Source: Betaproteobacteria bacterium Ga0074130 (lineage in GTDB: Bacteria > Pseudomonadota > Gammaproteobacteria > Burkholderiales > Rhodocyclaceae). Taken from it: a DNA stretch of 64,000 nucleotides. The notes beneath the pieces are model-generated. The model was not told the DNA's origin, made no database searches, and was given only the letters and a program-made list of their open reading frames with translations. Positions 9,681 through 19,110 of this stretch are shown one piece after another (position 1 is the first letter of the stretch; the number at the start of each line of letters is the position of its first letter). The translations under genes and the position numbers were made by a program. The stretch is taken from the NCBI GenBank assembly GCA_001464495.1, contig LNDZ01000013.1, positions 62,001-126,000 on the forward strand, given 5' to 3'.

Positions 9681-9704
9681 TTGACCGACTTGCCAGTCGG
9701 TCAA
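9681..9704. promoter_or_regulatory. Perfect 10-bp-arm palindrome upstream of the chemoreceptor, candidate operator
   Basis: Arms TTGACCGACT and AGTCGGTCAA match perfectly around TGCC. It lies about 94 bp upstream of the chemoreceptor ATG and about 110 bp after the acnB stop. Neither side is followed by a T-run, so an intrinsic terminator is unlikely. The ACCGACT-N4-AGTCGGT layout resembles operators bound by TetR-type dimers, but no TetR gene is in the window, so the binding protein is unknown. Confidence 0.5.
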
Positions 9705-9811
9705 TTAGATACGCTTATTGCAACTCTAATTACATTCTAGCGGCACTTATGGATAAAGTACCGCTAAATATGAAAAAAAGTGAATCAAAAAGTCCTGTTG
9801 TGATCAGGGGG

Positions 9812-12409
9812 TCATATGGAAACTGTATCGGCCAGTTCGCGGAATTCTGCAATCTGGTCGAAGTTCATGTAGCGGTAAATATCACCAGCTTTCTCGTTCA
9901 CGATATTGACCTGTGTTAAGTACTCTTCCTTGCTTGGTATCCGTCCTAGCAGTGCGCAAACCGCCGCTAGCTCGGCCGAGCTCAGGTAGACACGGGTATC
10001 GATACCCAGTCGGTTGGGGAAGTTGCGGGTCGATGTCGATACCGCAGTGCTACCCTTTTTGATCTGTGCCTGATTGCCCATGCACAGCGAGCAGCCTGGC
10101 ATTTCCATGCGAGCGCCGGATTTTCCAAGGATGGCGTAATAGCCTTCCTCGTTGAGAATCATGGCGTCCATCTTGGTAGGCGGGGCGATCCATAGGCGGG
10201 TCGGGATGTCCGTTTTTCCGTCCAGCACCTTCCCTGCAGCGCGGAAGTGACCAATGTTGGTCATGCAGCTGCCGATAAAGACTTCATCAATCTTGTCTCC
10301 GGCGACTTCCGACAGTGGCTTGATGTCATCAGGGTCATTCGGGCAGGCGAGCAGGGGTTCGTGAATCTCGGCCAGATCGATTTCGATCACAGCGGCGTAT
10401 TCAGCATCCTTGTCCGATTCAAGCAGTTGCGGATTGGCAATCCAAGCTTGCATGGCCTGAATGCGGCGTGAAAGAGTACGAGCGTCAGCGTAACCTTCAG
10501 CGATCATCCACTTCATTAGTGTGATGTTCGAGTTCAGGTATTCAATGATCGGTTCCTTATCGAGCTTGACCGTACAGCCGGCGGCAGAGCGCTCAGCCGA
10601 GGCGTCGGAGAACTCAAACGCCTGTTCTACCTTGAGCTTGGGCATTCCCTCGATTTCAAGGATGCGGCCAGAGAACACATTCTGCTTGCCCTGCTTGGCC
10701 ACGGTCAGCAAGCCTTGCTTGATCGCGTAGTAGGGGATGGCATTGACCAGATCGCGCAGGGTAATGCCCGGCTGCATTTCGCCCTTGAAGCGCACCAGCA
10801 CCGATTCAGGCATGTCCAGCGGCATCACCCCGGTAGCGGCGGCAAAGGCGACTAAGCCGGAACCAGCGGGGAAGGAAATGCCGATCGGGAAGCGCGTGTG
10901 CGAGTCACCGCCGGTGCCGACGGTGTCGGGCAACAGGAACCGGTTCAGCCATGAGTGGATAACGCCATCACCCGGACGCAGCGAGATGCCGCCACGTGCA
11001 GTGATGAAGGACGGCAGGGTGCGGTGGGTTTTGATGTCTACCAGCTTAGGGTAGGCGGCGGTATGGCAGAACGACTGCATCACCAAATCGGCCGAGAAGC
11101 CCAGACAAGCAAGATCTTTCAGCTCGTCGCGGGTCATCGGGCCAGTCGTATCTTGCGAGCCCACTGAGGCCATGCGCGGTTCGCAGTAGGTGCCGGGGCG
11201 GATGCCTTGCTGGTTGCCATTGAGGGTCGGCAGGCCACAGGCGCGGCCGACCATCTTTTGTGCCAGCGTGAAGCCCTTGCCGGTATCAATCGGTGGCTTG
11301 GGTAAGCGGAACAGCGTCGAAACGGGCAGGCCGAGGGCTTCACGCGCACGCGTGGTTAGGCCGCGCCCGATGATTAGGTTAATGCGGCCACCAGCGCGGA
11401 CCTCGTCCAGCAGCACTTCAGACTTGTAGCTGAAGGTCGACACGACAGAACCGTGCTTTTCCACCTTGCCGGCCAGCGGGAAAATGTCGATCACATCGCC
11501 CATATTGAGTTGCGATACATCGCACTCGATAGGCAGGGCGCCTGCGTCTTCCTGCGTGTTAAAGAAGATGGGTGCAATCTTGCCGCCTAGGCAGTAACCA
11601 CCGTAGCGCTTGTTCGGGACGTAGGGAATGTCGTCGCCCGTCCACCACAGCACGGAGTTGGTGGCTGACTTACGTGAAGAGCCGGTGCCGACTACATCAC
11701 CGACATAGGCAATCGGCACGCCCTTGGCTTTGAGTTCCTGCAGGAACTTGATTGGGCCGAGTTCACCGGGTTTGTCGGGGGTGATGCCATCGCGCGGGTT
11801 TTTCAGCATGGCCAGTGCGTGCAGCGGAATATCTGGACGGCTCCAGGCGTCTGGGGCTGGCGAGAGGTCGTCGGTATTGGTTTCGCCCGTGACCTTGAAT
11901 ACGGCAACCGTGATTTTTTCAGGCACATTCGGACGCGATGTGAACCACTCCGCATCCGCCCATGACTGCATCACGTCCTTGGCATTGCTGTTACCAGACT
12001 TGGCGAGTTCGGCCACGTCATGGAAGTAATCGAACATCAGCAGGGTGTGCTTGAGGGCGTTGGCTGCAGTGGCACCTACCTCAGCGTCCGCAAGCAGGTC
12101 GATCAAGGGCTTGACGTTGTAGCCACCAAGCATGGTGCCGAGCAGTTCGGTCGCACGTGCGCGTGAAATCAAGCTATTGTTTTCTTCACCCTTGGCAACG
12201 GCAGCCAGAAATTTGGCCTTGATCTCTGCTGCATCATCGACACCCGCGGGGATGCGATAGGTAATCAAGTCCAGCAGCTCTTTGCCATCATGGCCAGCGG
12301 GGGCGCGTAGCAACTCGATCAGGGCCGCTGTTTGCGGCTTCGTCAGCGGGAGGGGCGGGATGCCTTGGGCGGCGCGCTCGGCGACGTGTTGGCGGTAGGC
12401 TTCAATCAT
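9812..12409 (-). CDS. acnB: Bifunctional aconitate hydratase B
   Basis: At 865 residues it has the same length as E. coli AcnB, which interconverts citrate and isocitrate with a [4Fe-4S] cluster. The N-terminal HEAT-like domain is followed by the swivel domain, as is usual for AcnB and not AcnA. The active-site [10 protein letters not shown] motif and the three cluster cysteines are visible: [10 protein letters not shown], then [10 protein letters not shown] near the C-terminus. The start has an AGGAGT site 5 nt upstream. It is the third gene of the minus-strand mdh, lyase-like, acnB group, 15 bp after the lyase-like gene, and its cluster would be supplied by the isc genes further on. Confidence 0.96.
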   Translation of the reverse strand: MIEAYRQHVAERAAQGIPPLPLTKPQTAALIELLRAPAGHDGKELLDLITYRIPAGVDDAAEIKAKFLAAVAKGEENNSLISRARATELLGTMLGGYNVKPLIDLLADAEVGATAANALKHTLLMFDYFHDVAELAKSGNSNAKDVMQSWADAEWFTSRPNVPEKITVAVFKVTGETNTDDLSPAPDAWSRPDIPLHALAMLKNPRDGITPDKPGELGPIKFLQELKAKGVPIAYVGDVVGTGSSRKSATNSVLWWTGDDIPYVPNKRYGGYCLGGKIAPIFFNTQEDAGALPIECDVSQLNMGDVIDIFPLAGKVEKHGSVVSTFSYKSEVLLDEVRAGGRINLIIGRGLTTRAREALGLPVSTLFRLPKPPIDTGKGFTLAQKMVGRACGLPTLNGNQQGIRPGTYCEPRMASVGSQDTTGPMTRDELKDLACLGFSADLVMQSFCHTAAYPKLVDIKTHRTLPSFITARGGISLRPGDGVIHSWLNRFLLPDTVGTGGDSHTRFPIGISFPAGSGLVAFAAATGVMPLDMPESVLVRFKGEMQPGITLRDLVNAIPYYAIKQGLLTVAKQGKQNVFSGRILEIEGMPKLKVEQAFEFSDASAERSAAGCTVKLDKEPIIEYLNSNITLMKWMIAEGYADARTLSRRIQAMQAWIANPQLLESDKDAEYAAVIEIDLAEIHEPLLACPNDPDDIKPLSEVAGDKIDEVFIGSCMTNIGHFRAAGKVLDGKTDIPTRLWIAPPTKMDAMILNEEGYYAILGKSGARMEMPGCSLCMGNQAQIKKGSTAVSTSTRNFPNRLGIDTRVYLSSAELAAVCALLGRIPSKEEYLTQVNIVNEKAGDIYRYMNFDQIAEFRELADTVSI

Positions 12410-12424
12410 GGCGACTCCTGATAG

Positions 12425-13432
12425 CTAAATGCTGAAAAAACGTTGCTGAGCCTGCTCGGGCAGGACCATGCCGGTGGCATGTGCGCGCTGGAGCAACTCC
12501 CAGTAGTAACGGAATGATGCGCGGTCGTGCAGCTTGCCGGCATGCTGAATCGGGCCCCAGTCGGCATCTTGCGCAGCGCAAATGATGGCGCTGGCCATAT
12601 CGACTTCAGAGTAATCGGGCTGCATGGCTTCAACGATGGGGCGAATCTGGTTGGGGTGAATGCTCCACATGCGCAGGAAGCCAAACTCCTTGCGCGCTCG
12701 CTTAGCGTCGTCCGCAACAACCTGCGGGTCACGAATCTCGGTGGTCACATTGTGCGCCGGGACGACATGATTCGCCAGCGCGGCAGCTGAAATCTCGGTC
12801 TTGGCACGCGCCATCAAGGGGTGCGAAAACTGACCCGGAGAAACCATGGCGCTACCCGGCACGGCACCGTGATGGCTGCTGACAAAATCCATGATGCCAA
12901 AGTCGATGCTCTCTACATGGGGAAGGGCCGCAATCTGCCAGGCATCACGCAGGGCGCCATGTGTCTCAATCAGGACGTGTACAGGGATTTCGCGGCGCAC
13001 ACCGTAGCGAGCGCGGGCGGCATCGATGATGCCGATTTGCGTCAGCACATCGGCGGCGCGCTCGGGCTTAGGGAGAACAATATAGGCAATTCGCTCGCCA
13101 GCGCGGCTGATCAGAATGTCAATGTCCTGACGCCAGTGAGGGTGGCTAAGGTCATGTATGCGCACGCCAACGCGGTTAAATTTATTGGCATCCGAGTTGA
13201 TGAGATCAGCCACCATCTCTGCATGCTCGCGTTCGCGCCCGGTGGCAGCACCATCTTCGCAGTCGCAGGTCAGATCGAAAACCGGGCCGGCTTGCGTGCT
13301 CATTTCGACCTGAAGTGCGAGTGCCTTGGTGATTAACTTTTCATTACCTGCGTAATGTTCGCAAGCGGCTAGGGCCGGGAAACGTTTGCTGCCATCGCCA
13401 TAGAGGACTTCATTGGGGTGCTGTTTACTCAT
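12425..13432 (-). CDS. HpcH/HpaI aldolase/citrate lyase-family protein (CitE-like)
   Basis: This 335-residue TIM-barrel protein belongs to the citrate lyase beta subunit / malyl-CoA lyase superfamily. Visible signatures include FDLTCDCEDGAATG near residues 52-65 (metal-binding acidic residues), VHVLIETHGALRD and IDFGIMDFVSSHHGA. It lies 3 bp after mdh and 15 bp before acnB, so all three are probably one transcript. No citrate lyase alpha or gamma subunits are present, so it is not part of a classical citrate lyase. A malyl-CoA or citramalyl-CoA lyase activity is possible but cannot be decided from sequence alone. Confidence 0.8.
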   Translation of the reverse strand: MSKQHPNEVLYGDGSKRFPALAACEHYAGNEKLITKALALQVEMSTQAGPVFDLTCDCEDGAATGREREHAEMVADLINSDANKFNRVGVRIHDLSHPHWRQDIDILISRAGERIAYIVLPKPERAADVLTQIGIIDAARARYGVRREIPVHVLIETHGALRDAWQIAALPHVESIDFGIMDFVSSHHGAVPGSAMVSPGQFSHPLMARAKTEISAAALANHVVPAHNVTTEIRDPQVVADDAKRARKEFGFLRMWSIHPNQIRPIVEAMQPDYSEVDMASAIICAAQDADWGPIQHAGKLHDRASFRYYWELLQRAHATGMVLPEQAQQRFFSI

Positions 13433-13435
13433 GAA

Positions 13436-14416
13436 TCATTTCAGTAAGTGTTTGATATTGTCGCGTTCTTCTTGAAGTGTGCTTGCGTCAGCATCGAGTT
13501 TGCTACGGCTGAAGGCATCAAGGCTTAGATTTTGCACGATGCGCCATTTTCCGTCCTCGGTGGTGACTGGCATGCCGTAGATGAGGCCTGCCGGAATGTC
13601 GTAGGAGCCATCGGAGCATACCCCCATGGTAAGCCATCGCCCCTCGCTACCGAGCACCCAGTCTCGGATGTGCGTTAGCGCGGCATTTGCGGCTGATGCA
13701 ACTGCAGCAAGGCCGCGCGCTTCAATCACCTGATTGCCACGTTTGACGATGGTTGGAATGTATTGGCTGTGATACCAGGCTTTGTCGAGTTTTTCGATGA
13801 TGGGCTTGCCTTCTACGGTTGCATAACGCAGGTCCACATACATTTGGGGAGAATGAGTGCCCCACACAAATAGGCGATCGATTGAGGCGATCGGTTTGCT
13901 CAAGTGGAAGGCCAGTTGTGTAACGGCGCGGTTGTGATCCAGGCGCAACATTGCGGTGAAATTTTCGCGAGGCAGGTCGGGGGCGCAGCTCATGGCGATC
14001 AGGGCGTTGGTATTGGCCGGGTTGCCAACGACCAGCACCTTGACGTCGCGCGAAGCCACTGCATTCAATGCCTTGCCTTGCTGGGCAAAGATGGCGGCAT
14101 TGGCGACTAGCAAGTCTTTCTGTTCCATGCCTTTGCTACGGGGGCGCGCGCCAATCAGAATCGCAATATCGGCATCCTTGAACGCAACCATTGGGTCGTC
14201 GGTGTGCACGATGCCTAGCAGCAGGGGAAAGGCGCCGTCTTCAAGTTCCAGCAAGACACCGCCGAGTGCCGGCAAGGAGGGGGTGGTTTCGAGCAGTTGC
14301 AGTATGACTGGCTGATCCTTGCCCAACATGTCTCCGCCGGCGATGCGGAATAGCAAGGCATAACCAACTTGACCAGCTGCGCCTGTAACGGCAATGCGGA
14401 TAGGGGCTTTGCTCAT
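13436..14416 (-). CDS. mdh: Malate dehydrogenase
   Basis: This 326-residue NAD-dependent malate dehydrogenase oxidises malate to oxaloacetate. The N-terminal Rossmann motif reads [16 protein letters not shown] (about residues 9-24). The substrate-binding and catalytic region includes [23 protein letters not shown] and the catalytic His in [11 protein letters not shown]. The length and motifs fit the dimeric, mitochondrial/cytosolic-like group common in betaproteobacteria. A strong AGGAGG site lies 4 nt before ATG. It is the first gene of the minus-strand group and is divergent from gntR, sharing a control region with an 18-bp palindrome. Confidence 0.96.
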   Translation of the reverse strand: MSKAPIRIAVTGAAGQVGYALLFRIAGGDMLGKDQPVILQLLETTPSLPALGGVLLELEDGAFPLLLGIVHTDDPMVAFKDADIAILIGARPRSKGMEQKDLLVANAAIFAQQGKALNAVASRDVKVLVVGNPANTNALIAMSCAPDLPRENFTAMLRLDHNRAVTQLAFHLSKPIASIDRLFVWGTHSPQMYVDLRYATVEGKPIIEKLDKAWYHSQYIPTIVKRGNQVIEARGLAAVASAANAALTHIRDWVLGSEGRWLTMGVCSDGSYDIPAGLIYGMPVTTEDGKWRIVQNLSLDAFSRSKLDADASTLQEERDNIKHLLK

Positions 14417-14566
14417 AATGCCTCCTGTGGATGTAGATACATTAAACCTGTCGTCATTCTAAACTGATGACCACCCGTCGAGAGTCGGACCCTCTTTACT
14501 AATCACTTTAGTTTTGGGCTTAATTACAGTGTAGGTGGCTCCGTTTCATTTGTAAATATACATTAT

Positions 14567-14584
14567 ATGTCTTATATAAGACAT
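14567..14584. promoter_or_regulatory. 18-bp perfect palindrome between mdh and gntR, likely GntR operator
   Basis: The sequence ATGTCTTATATAAGACAT is its own reverse complement. It lies in the 178-bp AT-rich divergent region between mdh and the GntR gene, overlapping likely -10 elements. Position and symmetry suggest a binding site for the adjacent GntR regulator, giving autoregulation and control of mdh. I did not find a second full copy before sdhC or gltA in this window. Confidence 0.65.
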
Positions 14585-14654
14585 GAATTAAGGTATGGAC
14601 GATGGCAAAAATTTGTGTTTTACTGAAACTAAGTTAAGTAACTGGCATGATTCC

Positions 14655-15380
14655 ATGAGTGGTTCTCCGACTTTCAGCCCTTTGTATCGCCAGATTAAGG
14701 CTCTGCTGCTGCAGGCTTTGGATGCTGGAGAGTGGCGACCGGGTGCCGCGATTCCGAGTGAGTCGGAACTGGCCGTCCGTTATAGCGTTAGTCAGGGCAC
14801 AGTCCGTAAAGCCATAGACGAGTTAGCCACTGAAAAGCTGCTGATACGCCGCCAGGGCAAGGGCACTTTTGTTGCTACCCATAACGACCCCCGTCAATTT
14901 TTCCGCTTTCTTCGGCTCGTACCGACGAATGGCGAGGTAACGCCTGCGCGCAGTGTGCCGCTCGAGTGCTGGCAGGCTAAGGCAGGCCCTGAGCCTGCGC
15001 GCATGCTGGATGTGCCGCATGGGGCTCCGCTCATCGTGGTGCGTCGCGTGTTGCAGTTCAATAAACGCAATGTGGTTGGCGATGAAATCTATTTGCCGGC
15101 CGAGCCGTTTCGCGGGCTCGACATGGATATGCTTAAAGCCCACGAGGGTTCGCTTTACAGCTTGTTTGAGGCTAAATTTGGCGTGCACATGATTCGGGCG
15201 CAGGAGCGTGTTCGTGCAGTTCTCGCGGATCGGGAGGGCTCTGAATTGCTCGGTGTTGAAGAGGGTAGCCCGCTGCTCTCCGTGGAGCGTATCAGCTACA
15301 CCTATGGGGATCGCCCAATGGAATGGCGGCGAGGTTTGTACTCCACCGTTGATCACTGTTATCTCAACGAGTTGAACTAA
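14655..15380 (+). CDS. GntR-family transcriptional regulator (HutC/FadR-like with UTRA domain)
   Basis: The N-terminal winged helix-turn-helix begins FSPLYRQIKALLLQ and has the recognition segment IPSESELAVRYSVSQGTVRK (about residues 35-54 from this start). A C-terminal UTRA-type ligand domain follows (about 80-240), which in this family binds small metabolites. The start is uncertain: the ATG at 14655 gives 241 residues and begins near the usual family start, while an upstream in-frame ATG at 14595 would sit almost on the palindrome. It lies between mdh and sdhC, so control of TCA genes is the natural inference. The effector is unknown. Confidence 0.85.
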   Translation: MSGSPTFSPLYRQIKALLLQALDAGEWRPGAAIPSESELAVRYSVSQGTVRKAIDELATEKLLIRRQGKGTFVATHNDPRQFFRFLRLVPTNGEVTPARSVPLECWQAKAGPEPARMLDVPHGAPLIVVRRVLQFNKRNVVGDEIYLPAEPFRGLDMDMLKAHEGSLYSLFEAKFGVHMIRAQERVRAVLADREGSELLGVEEGSPLLSVERISYTYGDRPMEWRRGLYSTVDHCYLNELN

Positions 15381-15430
15381 ATATGATCACGCACAAACTT
15401 TCTGGGCCCTTCAGTCACCAAGTTGCGTCA

Positions 15431-15436
15431 TATAAT
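15431..15436 (+). promoter_or_regulatory. Possible -10 element of the sdh operon
   Basis: An exact TATAAT lies 74 bp before the sdhC ATG, in the 129-bp gap after gntR. No good -35 hexamer is found at 16-18 bp upstream, which would fit an activator-dependent promoter. This is a weak call. Confidence 0.3.
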
Positions 15437-15509
15437 CCAACCGTCATTGTGCGGTGCAGCAGGGGTGGTCTGGCGACCATCAGCATTAACTAATCTGTGG
15501 GGAAAGTGC

Positions 15510-15920
15510 ATGGCCGCGCCGCGTAGCATTCAGTCACCCAACAAACAGCGTCCTAAATTCCTGACGCTGACAGCGATACGCCTTCCCTTGGCTGGCGTTG
15601 TCTCTATCATGCACCGCATCAGCGGTTCTATCCTATTTCTGGCCTTGCCAGCATTGATTGCGCTGTTCGGCCTGTCACTTGAGTCGCCAGCGGGTTTTGA
15701 GCGGGCCGGCAATCTGGTCAAGCAGCCCATGATAGGGATTCCCTTATTCGGTCTAGCGTGGGCCTATATCCACCATTTCTGTGCCGGTATCCGTTTCCTT
15801 CTTCTTGATATGCATATCGGGTTGGACAAGGATGGCGCGCGCCGTTCTGCGGTTGGCGTACTGGTAGTCAGTTTGACGCTGACTAGCCTGCTGGCCCTGA
15901 AACTTTTGGGGGTGTTCTGA
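15510..15920 (+). CDS. sdhC: Succinate dehydrogenase cytochrome b556 subunit
   Basis: The ATG at 15510 is chosen because GGGGAAAG precedes it and the product (136 residues) then starts at the usual SdhC position. Three transmembrane helices are visible (about residues 38-58, 73-96 and 113-134). The conserved SIMHRISGSIL motif lies near residues 32-42, and haem-ligand candidates lie in AYIHHFCAGIRFLLLD. SdhC and SdhD anchor the SdhAB catalytic dimer and bind ubiquinone and haem b. The stop overlaps the sdhD start by one base. Confidence 0.93.
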   Translation: MAAPRSIQSPNKQRPKFLTLTAIRLPLAGVVSIMHRISGSILFLALPALIALFGLSLESPAGFERAGNLVKQPMIGIPLFGLAWAYIHHFCAGIRFLLLDMHIGLDKDGARRSAVGVLVVSLTLTSLLALKLLGVF

Positions 15921-16261
15921 TGCGTACCACCACAGGTGCCCACTATGGCTTGCGCGACTGGATCGCGCAGCGCATTACGGCTGTATTTATGGCGGTTTTC
16001 ACCCTTGTCGTGATTGTGGCTTTGTTCACAGGGGTGGCCGAGTCGGCCGAGCGCTGGCGCGCTTTCTTCGGTTTTGGCCCGATGCGTTTCCTGTCTTTCC
16101 TGTTTGCCATGAGCCTGTGTTACCACGCATGGATTGGCATTCGCGACATCTGGATGGACTACATCAAGCCAGTGTGGATTCGTCTGACACTGCATTCCCT
16201 CACCCTGTTGGCGCTGTTCGGCTATGCCGGCTGGTGCATTGAAATCCTCTGGAGACTTTGA
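15920..16261 (+). CDS. sdhD: Succinate dehydrogenase membrane anchor subunit
   Basis: This 113-residue protein has three transmembrane helices. The typical [16 protein letters not shown] stretch near residues 71-86 carries the haem-binding His and the Asp-Tyr pair near the quinone site. It starts at the TGATG overlap with sdhC, so translation is coupled. It forms the membrane anchor of complex II together with SdhC. Confidence 0.92.
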   Translation: MRTTTGAHYGLRDWIAQRITAVFMAVFTLVVIVALFTGVAESAERWRAFFGFGPMRFLSFLFAMSLCYHAWIGIRDIWMDYIKPVWIRLTLHSLTLLALFGYAGWCIEILWRL

Positions 16262-16263
16262 CC

Positions 16264-18051
16264 ATGGCTGTTGCAGTCCGCAAGTTCGATGCAGTCATTG
16301 TGGGGGCCGGTGGTGCGGGTTTGCGCGCTGCTATCCAATTGTCCGAGGCCGGCTTGCGCACAGCCGTTATTTCCAAGGTGTTTCCTACGCGCTCGCACAC
16401 CGTTGCTGCGCAGGGCGGGGTAGCCGCCTCCTTGGGAAACTCTGAGGAAGATCATTGGCACTGGCATATGTATGACACGGTCAAGGGCTCGGATTGGCTG
16501 GGTGATCAAGACGCCATCGAGTTCATGTGCCGCAAGGCCAACGAGGTGGTGATTGAGCTTGAGCACTACGGCATGCCCTTCGACCGCCTCGATAACGGTC
16601 GCATCTATCAGCGGCCGTTTGGTGGGCACATGTCGAATTTTGGCGAAAAGCCTGTCGCTCGTTCCTGTGCTGCGGCTGACCGTACGGGGCATGCCATGTT
16701 GCATGCGCTGTACCAACGCAACATTAAGGCCAATACGCACTTCTTCACCGAGTGGATGGCGCTAGACCTGATTCGCGATGAAGATGGTGATGTGCTGGGT
16801 GTGACTGCCCTTGAAATGGAAACCGGCGAGGTTGTTGCCTTCCATGCGCGCGCCACGATCTTCGCTACAGGTGGTGCGGGTCGTATCTATCACTCGTCAA
16901 CGAATGCGTTTATCAATACGGGTGATGGTCTTGGCATGGCAGCACGTGCGGGTATTCCGCTCGAGGATATGGAGTTCTGGCAATTCCATCCGACCGGTGT
17001 GGCCGGTGCCGGTGTTCTGATTACCGAAGGTGTGCGCGGTGAAGGTGGCATTCTGCGCAATGCGCAGGGCGAACGCTTTATGGAGCGCTATGCTCCGAAT
17101 GCTAAGGATCTCGCTTCGCGTGACGTCGTGTCACGCGCCATGGTCACCGAAATTAACGAAGGGCGCGGGTGTGGACCGAACAAGGATTTTGTCCTGCTCG
17201 ATATTACCCACCTGAAGCCTGAGACCATCATGAAGCGATTGCCCGGGATTCATGAAATCTCGCTGCGCTTTGCCGGGGTCGATCCGATTCGTGCACCGAT
17301 CCCAGTGGTGCCAACCTGTCACTTCCAGATGGGCGGTATACCAATCAACTATCGCGGGCAGGTGGTTGCTCCCAAGAGTGGTTCACCGGAAGTGCCCGTG
17401 CCTGGTTTCTATGCTGCTGGGGAGTGCTCCTGTTCTTCGGTGCATGGTGCCAATCGTTTGGGTACCAACTCATTGCTTGAGCTTCTAGTGTTTGGAAAGT
17501 CGGCCGGCGAAACTGCTGTCAACGACCTGCGCATGGGTCGGAGAGAACATAAGCCGCTGCCCAAGGAGGCCATTGACCGCACCCTCGCGCGTCTGAGCCG
17601 TTTGGAGAACCAGAAGGACGGCGCCGATGTGCATGAAACACGTCTGGCAATGCAACGCGTGATGCAAAAACATGCCGGTGTGTTCCGCTTTAAGGATTTG
17701 CTGGAAGAGGGCGTGACCGAGATCATGAAGGTCGCTGATCAAGTCAAGATGGCGCAGATTAACGACAAGTCGCGCGTATTCAACACGGCACGTATCGAGG
17801 CCTTGGAGCTAGATAATCTGATCGAGGTAGCCAAGGCCACCATGGTGTCGGCCGAGGCGCGCAAGGAATCGCGCGGCGCGCACGTCCGAGATGACGCGCC
17901 CGACACGCCAGAGCATCCGGATGGCCGTGATGATGACAACTGGATCAAACACACGCTCTGGTATAGCGAAGGCAATCGGCTTGACTACAAGCCTGTGCAT
18001 CTGGATCCGCTGACGGTGGAGTCTTTCCCACCGAAGAAGCGTAGTTACTGA
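16264..18051 (+). CDS. sdhA: Succinate dehydrogenase flavoprotein subunit
   Basis: The ATG at 16264 has GGAGA 8 nt upstream and gives 595 residues. SdhA oxidises succinate to fumarate with covalently bound FAD. Visible landmarks are the dinucleotide fold [14 protein letters not shown], the flavin-linked His in [11 protein letters not shown] (about residues 39-49), HPTGV near residue 240, and the active-site [11 protein letters not shown]. The flavin needs SdhE for attachment, and sdhE lies in the same operon. Confidence 0.97.
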   Translation: MAVAVRKFDAVIVGAGGAGLRAAIQLSEAGLRTAVISKVFPTRSHTVAAQGGVAASLGNSEEDHWHWHMYDTVKGSDWLGDQDAIEFMCRKANEVVIELEHYGMPFDRLDNGRIYQRPFGGHMSNFGEKPVARSCAAADRTGHAMLHALYQRNIKANTHFFTEWMALDLIRDEDGDVLGVTALEMETGEVVAFHARATIFATGGAGRIYHSSTNAFINTGDGLGMAARAGIPLEDMEFWQFHPTGVAGAGVLITEGVRGEGGILRNAQGERFMERYAPNAKDLASRDVVSRAMVTEINEGRGCGPNKDFVLLDITHLKPETIMKRLPGIHEISLRFAGVDPIRAPIPVVPTCHFQMGGIPINYRGQVVAPKSGSPEVPVPGFYAAGECSCSSVHGANRLGTNSLLELLVFGKSAGETAVNDLRMGRREHKPLPKEAIDRTLARLSRLENQKDGADVHETRLAMQRVMQKHAGVFRFKDLLEEGVTEIMKVADQVKMAQINDKSRVFNTARIEALELDNLIEVAKATMVSAEARKESRGAHVRDDAPDTPEHPDGRDDDNWIKHTLWYSEGNRLDYKPVHLDPLTVESFPPKKRSY

Positions 18052-18061
18052 GGACCGCGTG

Positions 18062-18772
18062 ATGGAAACCCGTACCGTTCAGTTCCGCATCTACCGCTAC
18101 GACCCGGACAAGGATGCCAAACCATGGATGCAGGATATTGCGCTTGAGCTTGAGAGTACCGATCGCAAGCTCTTGGATGCCATCGTCAAGCTCAAGGCTA
18201 AAGATGACAGCATTGCCTTCCGTCGCTCCTGTCGCGAGGGTGTGTGTGGCTCTGATGCCATGAACATCAATGGCAAGAATGGCCTCGCCTGCCTGACCGA
18301 TGTCGATGATCTGAAGCAGCCGATTGTGCTGCGTCCACTGCCCGGCTTGCCGGTGATTCGCGATCTGATCGTGGACATGACGCAATTCTTCAATCAATAC
18401 CACTCGATCAAGCCCTATTTGGTTAACCACGACCCGCTGCCAGAGCGCGAGCGTCTGCAATCGCCGGAAGATCGCGATGAGCTGGATGGCCTGTATGAAT
18501 GCATCCTCTGCGCTTGCTGCTCGACCGCCTGTCCAAGCTTTTGGTGGAATCCGGACAAGTTTGTCGGTCCGGCCGGTTTGCTGGCGGCCTATCGCTTTAT
18601 TGCTGATACGCGCGATCAAACCACCAGTGAGCGCCTCGATAATCTGGAGGATCCGTACCGCTTGTTCCGCTGCCACACCATCATGAACTGTGTCGATGTC
18701 TGCCCGAAGGGCCTAAATCCGACCAAGGCGATTGGCAAGATCAAGGACATGATGATGCGGCGGGCAGTTTGA
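18062..18772 (+). CDS. sdhB: Succinate dehydrogenase iron-sulfur subunit
   Basis: The 236-residue product has all three cluster motifs. The [2Fe-2S] set is CREGVCGSDAMNINGKNGL plus the next Cys. The [4Fe-4S] set is CILCACCSTACPSFW, and the [3Fe-4S] set is CHTIMNCVDVCPKG. These carry electrons from the SdhA flavin to ubiquinone. A GTG three bases upstream (18059) is an alternative start. GAGGA lies about 7 nt before the ATG. It overlaps the next gene (sdhE) at its stop. Confidence 0.96.
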   Translation: METRTVQFRIYRYDPDKDAKPWMQDIALELESTDRKLLDAIVKLKAKDDSIAFRRSCREGVCGSDAMNINGKNGLACLTDVDDLKQPIVLRPLPGLPVIRDLIVDMTQFFNQYHSIKPYLVNHDPLPERERLQSPEDRDELDGLYECILCACCSTACPSFWWNPDKFVGPAGLLAAYRFIADTRDQTTSERLDNLEDPYRLFRCHTIMNCVDVCPKGLNPTKAIGKIKDMMMRRAV

Positions 18773-19032
18773 GCACGACTGCTGCGGATTCGCGCCACGC
18801 TCGCGATGAGCGGCTGCGTTGGCATTGCCGGCGTGCTTTGCTAGAGCTCGATATTGTCTTCACTCGCTTCTGGGCAGAGCGTCAAGGTCAGCCGCTCGAC
18901 GACGAGGAGGCTGCCAGCCTAACGCGCCTGCTGGCGCTTGAGGACTACCCACTGTGGGATTTAGTCAGCGGCAAAAATGAATTTATCCCTCCAGCAGATA
19001 AAAAGCTGCTGGAGCTGCTACGCAGGCTTTAG
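18769..19032 (+). CDS. sdhE: FAD assembly factor SdhE, TTG start
   Basis: This 87-residue protein has the length and fold of SdhE/YgfY, which helps attach FAD to SdhA. No ATG or GTG is in frame near the start. A TTG overlaps the sdhB stop (TTGA), suggesting translational coupling. The conserved RGxxE motif reads RALLE here (within CRRALLELD), so the usual Gly is Ala. In characterised enterobacterial SdhE this Gly is important, so the change deserves a test. The rest, with ALEDYPLWDL, is normal. Confidence 0.85.
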   Translation: MSTTAADSRHARDERLRWHCRRALLELDIVFTRFWAERQGQPLDDEEAASLTRLLALEDYPLWDLVSGKNEFIPPADKKLLELLRRL

Positions 19033-19110
19033 AATCAAAAGCATTTTCCGCGCTGCGCATCAGTCGCAGTCGGGCAGGCATCAAGAGATCGACACTGAAA
19101 GGAAGCGGTA

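Noticed and set aside
9681..9704. Palindrome as acnB terminator
   Set aside because: No T-run on either strand.
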